Source: Thiocapsa rosea (GTDB taxonomy: Bacteria; Pseudomonadota; Gammaproteobacteria; Chromatiales; Chromatiaceae). From it: a stretch of DNA of 64,000 nucleotides. This document shows positions 58,410 through 64,000 of the stretch, piece after piece. The position numbers and the translations under genes were made by a program. Under the pieces are notes generated by a model. The model saw only the letters and a program-made list of their open reading frames with translations. It was not told where the DNA came from and did not search any database. The stretch is from positions 473,501 through 537,500 of the forward strand of contig NZ_RBXL01000001.1 of NCBI RefSeq assembly GCF_003634315.1, in the 5' to 3' direction. The first letter of the stretch is position 1. The number at the start of each line of letters is the position of its first letter.

Positions 58410-60356
58410 ATGTCGGAAGAGAAGGTCTACCAGGTTCCTGCAGCCATCGCCGCGAAGGCCCACGTCAACGCGGAGCAGTATGCCGCCATGTACAAGCGGT
58501 CCATCGACGACCCGCAGGGCTTCTGGGCCGAACAGGCGGAGACGTTCCTGACGTGGTCCAAGCCGTGGGACACGGTCATGGACTACAGCTTCCAGGCCGA
58601 CGACCTGCACATCAAGTGGTTCCAAGGCGGCAAACTCAACGTCTCCTATAACTGCTTGGATCGGCATCTGGCCACCCGCGGCGATCAGGTCGCCATCATC
58701 TGGGAAGGCGACAATCCCGAGGAAGACCGCAAGATCACCTATCGCGAGCTGCACACCGAGGTCTGCAAACTGGCGAACGTGTTCAAAGCGCGCGGCGTCA
58801 AGAAGGGCGATCGGGTCTGCATCTATCTGCCGATGATCGCCGAGGCGGCGGTCGCCATGCTGGCCTGTACCCGCATTGGTGCGGTGCATTCGATCGTGTT
58901 CGGCGGCTTCTCGCCCGACTCGCTGCGCGATCGTGTCCTCGACTCCGAGTGCAAGCTGGTCATCACCTCCGACGAAAGCGTGCGCGGCGGACGCCACATC
59001 CCGCTGAAGAAGAACGCCGATACGGCGATGCTGGAATGCCCGAATGTCGAGACCGTAGTCGTGGTGCGGCGCACCGGCGGCAAGGTCGAGTGGACCGAGG
59101 GTCGCGACATTTGGTACGACGAGGCGATCGCCGGCGCGTCCGCCGAGTGCGAGCCCGAGGAGATGGACGCCGAGGATCCGCTCTTCATCCTCTATACCTC
59201 CGGCTCCACCGGCAAGCCCAAGGGTGTGCAGCACACCACCGGCGGCTACCTGGTCTATGCGGCCATGACCCACAAGTACACCTTCGACTATCAGGAAGGC
59301 GAGGTCTACTGGTGTACCGCCGACGTCGGCTGGGTCACCGGTCACACCTATATCGTCTATGGTCCGCTGGCCAACGGCGCCACCTCGCTGATGTTCGAGG
59401 GCATCCCGAACTACCCGGACATGTCGCGTTTCTGGGAGGTCATCGATAAGCACAACGTCGCCATCTTCTATACTGCGCCCACCGCCATCCGCTCGCTGAT
59501 GCGCGCCGGCGAGGAGCCGGTCAAAAAGACCTCGCGCAAGTCGCTGCGCATCCTCGGCTCGGTCGGCGAGCCCATCAACCCGGAAGCCTGGGAGTGGTAC
59601 TACCGCATCGTCGGCGACGAGCGCTGCCCGATCGTCGACACCTGGTGGCAGACCGAAACCGGCGGTCATCTCATCACCCCGCTGCCGGGCGCAACCGCGC
59701 TCAAGCCAGGCTCGGCCACACGCCCCTTCTTCGGCGTGGTCCCGGCGCTGGTCGACCCGGCTGAAGGCACCCTGATCGAAGGGCCGGGTGAAGGCGCGCT
59801 GGTGCTCTCGCGTCCTTGGCCGGCGATGATGCGCACCCTCTACGGGGATCATGCGCGCTTTGCCGACACCTATTTCCGGCAGTATCCGGGCTATTACTTC
59901 ACGGGTGACGGCGCACGTCGCGATGCCGACGGCTACTACTGGATCACAGGTCGGATCGACGACGTTCTGAACGTCTCGGGTCATCGCCTGGGTACCGCGG
60001 AGATCGAGTCGGCGCTGGTGCTGCATCCGCACGTCGCCGAGGCGGCTGTCGTGGGTTACCCGCATGACCTCAAAGGCCAGGGCATCTATGCCTATGTCAC
60101 CCCGATGGCCGGCGTCGAGCCGACCGACGAGCTGAAGAAGGAGCTGGTCGCCATGGTGCGCGGGGAGATCGGTCCGATCGCCATCGTCGACATCATCCAG
60201 TGGTCGCCCAGCCTGCCCAAGACCCGGTCGGGCAAGATCATGCGTCGGATTCTGCGCAAGATCGCAGCCAACGAGATCGACTCGCTCGGCGACACCTCCA
60301 CGCTCGCCGATCCGACCGTGGTAAACGATCTGATCGAGAATCGCCTCAACAAGTAA
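58410..60356 (+). CDS. acs: Acetyl-CoA synthetase
   Basis: A 648-aa AMP-forming enzyme making acetyl-CoA from acetate, ATP and Co[21 protein letters not shown] (P-loop), [18 protein letters not shown] and the C-terminal [18 protein letters not shown] with the Lys that Pat-type enzymes acetylate. Full length for the family. A GGAGA box precedes the ATG. It completes the acetate block that starts at the DUF4212 gene. Confidence 0.97.
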   Translation: MSEEKVYQVPAAIAAKAHVNAEQYAAMYKRSIDDPQGFWAEQAETFLTWSKPWDTVMDYSFQADDLHIKWFQGGKLNVSYNCLDRHLATRGDQVAIIWEGDNPEEDRKITYRELHTEVCKLANVFKARGVKKGDRVCIYLPMIAEAAVAMLACTRIGAVHSIVFGGFSPDSLRDRVLDSECKLVITSDESVRGGRHIPLKKNADTAMLECPNVETVVVVRRTGGKVEWTEGRDIWYDEAIAGASAECEPEEMDAEDPLFILYTSGSTGKPKGVQHTTGGYLVYAAMTHKYTFDYQEGEVYWCTADVGWVTGHTYIVYGPLANGATSLMFEGIPNYPDMSRFWEVIDKHNVAIFYTAPTAIRSLMRAGEEPVKKTSRKSLRILGSVGEPINPEAWEWYYRIVGDERCPIVDTWWQTETGGHLITPLPGATALKPGSATRPFFGVVPALVDPAEGTLIEGPGEGALVLSRPWPAMMRTLYGDHARFADTYFRQYPGYYFTGDGARRDADGYYWITGRIDDVLNVSGHRLGTAEIESALVLHPHVAEAAVVGYPHDLKGQGIYAYVTPMAGVEPTDELKKELVAMVRGEIGPIAIVDIIQWSPSLPKTRSGKIMRRILRKIAANEIDSLGDTSTLADPTVVNDLIENRLNK

Positions 60357-60510
60357 AGGCGCGCGGTCGTCGCCTGTCGCGTGCGGCAGGGGCGATCGTC
60401 CAAGCAAAACGGTTCGCCGAACCGGACCGCACGACCCGCGGCCATCGCTCTCCTCACCAGCGGAAGCGATGGCCGTGTGGCTATGCACTGAATGTGAAAT
60501 CACGGTCACT

Positions 60511-61344
60511 ATGAGCTCGAGCTTCAGAGTCGGCGTCTTCGTCGATGCCGAGAATGTCCGCTACAACGGCGGTTTTCAGATGCGCTACGACGTGCTGCGA
60601 CGCTTCGCCGCACGTGAAGGAGGTATCCTGCAACGCTTGAATACCTACATGGCCTTCGACGCCGAGCGGGCTCGCGAGGACATCGAATACAAGAAGAAGG
60701 CGCAGACCTACCAGCAGATGGTGCGGGACTTCGGTTGGAAGATCACCGTGAAGCTGGTCCGGCGCTATACTGACGAGAGCGGCAACGTCACCACCAAGGC
60801 CAACGCCGACCTCGACATGGCGGTCGATGCCATGCTGCAGGCCAACAAGCTCGATCAAGTGCTCTTGGTGACGGGCGACGGCGATTTTCTTCAGGTCGTC
60901 GAAGCGTTGCAGAACACCGGTTGCCGGGTCGAGCTGATGGGCTTCAAGAACGTCTCCCGTCAACTTCAGCAACAGGTCGACGCCTACTATTCCGGATTCC
61001 TGATCCCCGATTTGTTGCCCATCTCCTACGAGCCGCGCAACGAATGGGGCAAGCCTGGATCCTGCGTGCGCGGGGTCTGTACCAAATGGTTCGCGGACAA
61101 AGGCTACGGGTTTTTGAGGATCATGGACCGCATCTCGCCATCGCTGTGGGTGACCGATCCGCGAGAAGCGGATTCCCCGTACATCAGCGTCTTTTGCCAT
61201 GTCAACGAGTTGGCCGATGACGTCACCGAGGACATGTTGATGAGCCGCGAGACGGTGCTTGAGTTTTATCTCAACGAAAGCGAGCAGAAGGACAACGGCC
61301 TGGTCGCGAGTAACGTCCGACTCGCCTTCTCAGTCAACCGCTGA
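60511..61344 (+). CDS. NYN-domain protein with C-terminal OB-like (cold-shock) domain
   Basis: A 277-aa protein. Residues about 5-160 form an NYN (LabA/DUF88) PIN-like domain with acidic residues VGVFVDAENVRY, KANADLDMAVDAML and LVTGDGDFLQVVEALQ. Residues about 190-277 resemble a cold-shock-type OB fold (KWFADKGYGFLRI, ISVFCHVNEL). NYN proteins are Mg2+-dependent RNases. The ATG at 60511 begins MSSSFRVGVFVDAEN; the frame runs 14 codons upstream. It directly precedes pilB (18 bases). Confidence 0.88.
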   Translation: MSSSFRVGVFVDAENVRYNGGFQMRYDVLRRFAAREGGILQRLNTYMAFDAERAREDIEYKKKAQTYQQMVRDFGWKITVKLVRRYTDESGNVTTKANADLDMAVDAMLQANKLDQVLLVTGDGDFLQVVEALQNTGCRVELMGFKNVSRQLQQQVDAYYSGFLIPDLLPISYEPRNEWGKPGSCVRGVCTKWFADKGYGFLRIMDRISPSLWVTDPREADSPYISVFCHVNELADDVTEDMLMSRETVLEFYLNESEQKDNGLVASNVRLAFSVNR

Positions 61345-61362
61345 GGTCCGACGACACGAGCC

Positions 61363-63078
61363 ATGGCGACGGACCAGACAGCCAAGAATAAGCTCTCGGG
61401 ACTCGCCCTGCGCTTGGTGCGCGACAACCTCATCACCGAGCGTGAAGCGATCGCCGCCTACGACGACGCGACGCGACGCCGCCAAGCCTTCGTGTCCTAT
61501 CTCGTCGAGCAGAAGCTGCTCGATGGTCGGCAAATCGCCGTCGCGGCCTCGCACGAGTTCGGGGTACCGCTGCTCGATCTGCATGCGCTGGATTTGCTGA
61601 ACCTCCCGGTCAACCTGGTCGACGAGCGACTGATACGCAAACACCGGGCGCTGCCGATCTTTCGCCGCGGCAACCGCCTCTTCCTGGCCTTGTCGGATCC
61701 GACCAACGACCAAGCGCTCGAAGAGATCCGCTTCAACACCGGCTTGGCGACCGACGCGGTGCTGGTTGAAGAGCACAAGCTCAAGGCCGCGATCGAGACC
61801 GCGATCGAAGCTCAGGACACGACCATGACCGAGCTCATGGACGCGGACCTGGAGAAGCTCGAGATCACCCCCGACGACGAGGATCTGCGCGAAGACGCAG
61901 ACATCAACATCGACGACGCGCCGATCGTGCGGTACGTCAACAAGGTCTTGGTCGATGCCATCTCGGCGGGCGCCTCGGACATCCACTTCGAGCCCTACGA
62001 GAAGTTCTTTCGGGTGCGCTTCAGACAAGACGGCATGTTGCGCGAGGTGGCGAGCCCACCCATGAATATCGCCGGGCGTCTGGTTGCACGCCTGAAGGTC
62101 ATGTCGCGGATGAATATCGCCGAGCGTCGCGTCCCTCAGGACGGACGCATCAAGCTCAAGGTCAGTCGGACGCGCGACATCGATTTCCGCGTCAATACCC
62201 TGCCGACCCTCTACGGTGAAAAGGTCGTGCTGCGGATCCTCGATTCCGCGTCGGCTCAGGTCGGCATCGAGGCACTGGGCTTCGAGCTCGAGCAACGCGA
62301 GGCCTTCCTGGAGGCCATCCATAAGCCCTACGGCATGATCCTGGTCACCGGACCGACCGGATCCGGCAAAACGGTGTCGCTCTACACCGCGCTCAATCTC
62401 CTGAATCAGCCGGACATCAATATCTCGACGGTCGAAGATCCGGTCGAGATCCAGGTTCCGGGAATCAATCAGGTCAGTATGAATCCCAAGACGGGCCTGA
62501 CCTTCGCCGCCGCGCTTCGGGCGTTTCTGCGTCAGGACCCGGACATCGTCATGGTCGGCGAGATTCGCGATCTGGAGACCGCCGAGATCGCGGTCAAGGC
62601 CGCGCAGACCGGACATCTGGTGCTCTCCACGCTCCACACCAACGACGCCCCGCAATCGCTCACCCGTCTCGCCAACATGGGCGTGGCACCCTTTAATATC
62701 GCCTCCTCCGTCCTGCTCATCATGGCGCAACGTCTCGCCCGGCGCCTCTGCCCGCACTGCAAGGCGCCCGAGGACCTGCCTCGCGAGGTCCTGCGCCAAG
62801 AGGGCTTCAGCGAAGCGGACATCGAGGAGGGGATCATTGTCTTCGGTCCCGTGGGATGCGAGCGCTGCACCAAGGGCTACCGCGGTCGCGTCGGTATCTT
62901 TCAAGTGATGCCCGTGTCGGAGGCCATCCGTCGGTTGATCCTCGAGGGCGGCAACGCGATGCAGCTCGCCGAGCAGGCCCGCCGCGAAGGCGTTGCGGAC
63001 CTGCGAGAATCCGGTCTGCGCAAGGTCAAAGAAGGGATGACGAGCCTCGAAGAGCTCAACCGAGTCACCAAGGAGTGA
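61363..63078 (+). CDS. pilB: Type IV pilus assembly ATPase PilB
   Basis: A 571-aa extension ATPase. N-terminal GspE_N domain (about 10-150), Walker A GPTGSGKTVSLYTALN near residue 331, Asp box EDPVEIQVPGINQVSMN, Walker B VMVGEIRDLETAEIA, His box LSTLHTNDAP, and a zinc-binding pair CPHCKAPED / CERCTKGYRGR. It powers pilus assembly at the inner membrane, with PilC directly downstream (11 bases). No pilA or pilD is visible within the window. Confidence 0.97.
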   Translation: MATDQTAKNKLSGLALRLVRDNLITEREAIAAYDDATRRRQAFVSYLVEQKLLDGRQIAVAASHEFGVPLLDLHALDLLNLPVNLVDERLIRKHRALPIFRRGNRLFLALSDPTNDQALEEIRFNTGLATDAVLVEEHKLKAAIETAIEAQDTTMTELMDADLEKLEITPDDEDLREDADINIDDAPIVRYVNKVLVDAISAGASDIHFEPYEKFFRVRFRQDGMLREVASPPMNIAGRLVARLKVMSRMNIAERRVPQDGRIKLKVSRTRDIDFRVNTLPTLYGEKVVLRILDSASAQVGIEALGFELEQREAFLEAIHKPYGMILVTGPTGSGKTVSLYTALNLLNQPDINISTVEDPVEIQVPGINQVSMNPKTGLTFAAALRAFLRQDPDIVMVGEIRDLETAEIAVKAAQTGHLVLSTLHTNDAPQSLTRLANMGVAPFNIASSVLLIMAQRLARRLCPHCKAPEDLPREVLRQEGFSEADIEEGIIVFGPVGCERCTKGYRGRVGIFQVMPVSEAIRRLILEGGNAMQLAEQARREGVADLRESGLRKVKEGMTSLEELNRVTKE

Positions 63079-63089
63079 CGAGAACGCTC

Positions 63090-64000
63090 ATGGCAACCGC
63101 ACTCAAGACGAAGCCGAAACCCAAACCGCAAGCCGATAAGGCTTACGTCTTCACCTGGGAAGGACGCGACCGGCGCGGAGCCAAGGTGACGGGCGAGACC
63201 CGCGCGCCCAGCATGACGATGGTGCGGGCGGATCTGCGACGGCAAGGTGTGAGCCCGACCAAGGTCAAGAAAAAGGCCCAGCCGCTCTTCAGCGGCAAAA
63301 AGAAGATCACCAGTACCGATCTCGCCATCTTCAGCCGGCAGCTCGCAACCATGATGTCCGCCGGCGTGCCCTTGGTGCAGGCGTTCGATATCGTCGGACG
63401 CGGCCACGAAAACCCGGCGATGCAGGACTTGATCCTGGGGATCAAGCAAGACATCGAGAGCGGCACCGCCATGGCGTTGGCGATGGGTAAATATCCGCTT
63501 TATTTCGACGACCTGGTCTGCAACCTGGTCGCTGCCGGCGAGCAGGCCGGCGTGCTGGACGTCTTGCTCGACAAGATCGCGACCTACAAGGAAAAGACCG
63601 AGTCGATCAAGGGCAAGATCAAGAAGGCCATGTTCTATCCGGTGGCGGTCATCGCGGTGGCCATCATCGTGAGCGCGGTTCTGCTCATCTTCGTCATCCC
63701 GCAGTTCAAGGATCTGTTCGCGAGCTTCGGTGCGGATCTGCCCGCCTTCACGCTCATGGTCATCGGCCTGTCCGACGCGCTGCAGAAATGGTGGTGGGCG
63801 ATCCTCCTCGGACTCGGTGCAATCGGCTATGTCATCGGCAACACCTACAAACGCTCGCGCGCGTTCCGAGAGGCCATCGATCGCACCGCCCTGAAGATCC
63901 CGATCATCGGGCCGATCCTCAACAAGGCCGCGCTCGCGCGTTTCGCCCGCACCCTGTCCACCATGTTCGCGGCCGGCGTACCGCTGGTCGAGGCACTGGA
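63090..64000 (+). CDS. pilC: Type IV pilus inner-membrane platform PilC (cut by window end)
   Basis: The first 303 residues of a roughly 410-aa protein. Basic N-terminus, then GspF domain 1 with LAIFSRQLATMMSAGVPLVQ and GIKQDIESGTAMALAMGKYP, a first membrane helix (VAVIAVAIIVSAVLLIFVIP), and the second GspF repeat beginning LNKAALARFARTLSTMFAAG. PilC docks PilB and organises pilin assembly. The frame is open at the end of the window. Confidence 0.96.
   Translation, partial: MATALKTKPKPKPQADKAYVFTWEGRDRRGAKVTGETRAPSMTMVRADLRRQGVSPTKVKKKAQPLFSGKKKITSTDLAIFSRQLATMMSAGVPLVQAFDIVGRGHENPAMQDLILGIKQDIESGTAMALAMGKYPLYFDDLVCNLVAAGEQAGVLDVLLDKIATYKEKTESIKGKIKKAMFYPVAVIAVAIIVSAVLLIFVIPQFKDLFASFGADLPAFTLMVIGLSDALQKWWWAILLGLGAIGYVIGNTYKRSRAFREAIDRTALKIPIIGPILNKAALARFARTLSTMFAAGVPLVEAL

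Noticed and set aside
58380..60509. 709-codon reverse frame over acs
   Set aside because: Mirror frame of a full-length acetyl-CoA synthetase.

Overview
The window is GC-rich, gene-dense bacterial DNA. The conserved order aroA-cmk-rpsA-ihfB, a PilB/PilC pair, IHF, HemH and an acetate block (DUF4212 protein, ActP-like symporter, CBS/DUF294 protein, DnaQ-like exonuclease, Acs) all point to a gammaproteobacterium. The gene mix and the many dispersed palindromic repeats suggest a purple sulfur bacterium (Chromatiaceae, Thiocapsa/Allochromatium-like), but no photosynthesis or sulfur gene is present to prove it. I saw no tRNA, rRNA, CRISPR array, prophage or intact transposase.

Layout. 0-4 kb: a family-3 solute-binding protein and a hybrid sensor kinase with two receiver domains. 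4-9.4 kb (reverse): ihfB, rpsA, cmk and aroA, with a degenerate group II intron on the opposite strand between cmk and aroA. 9.7-10.7 kb: a YhbY protein and an orphan BrnA antitoxin. 10.8-16.2 kb (reverse): a four-gene set (small secreted protein, second small secreted protein with two cysteines, two-domain periplasmic protein, 989-aa beta-barrel with usher-like architecture), divergent from a LysR regulator; this is the best candidate for an undescribed surface-fibre or secretion system. 17.4-24.5 kb: a Fic protein, a DUF368 lipid translocase and a 1355-aa hybrid kinase. 24.5-32.7 kb: a MoxR-DUF58-DUF4381-BatA-BatB/C-BatD operon split by a repeat array. 32.8-41.2 kb: HAD phosphatase, CDGSH protein, DUF2189 membrane protein, NhaR-like regulator, an EGKCG-repeat precursor with its DUF692 (MNIO) enzyme, and small proteins. 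41.3-52.7 kb: ERCC4-type nuclease, argG, a PQQ-type sugar dehydrogenase, DUF971, hemH, hemerythrin, a potassium channel, a citramalate/isopropylmalate synthase-like gene and thrC. 53.1-60.4 kb: the acetate block. 60.5-64 kb: an NYN-domain protein, pilB and the start of pilC.

How the genes work together. The acetate block imports acetate and activates it to acetyl-CoA, with a CBS/DUF294 protein as probable regulator. The MoxR/Bat operon is a chaperone-like envelope system. thrC and the citramalate synthase-like gene lie in tandem and could feed two routes to isoleucine. The EGKCG precursor and MNIO enzyme resemble copper-buffering modified-peptide loci, but the usual partner gene is missing.

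A second theme is repeats. At least six families of short palindromic or tandem repeats fill the intergenic spaces, and about ten genes end exactly on, or inside, such a repeat. For seven of them the stop codon is the first or last triplet of one element family with the end TAAACCGCGTCC.
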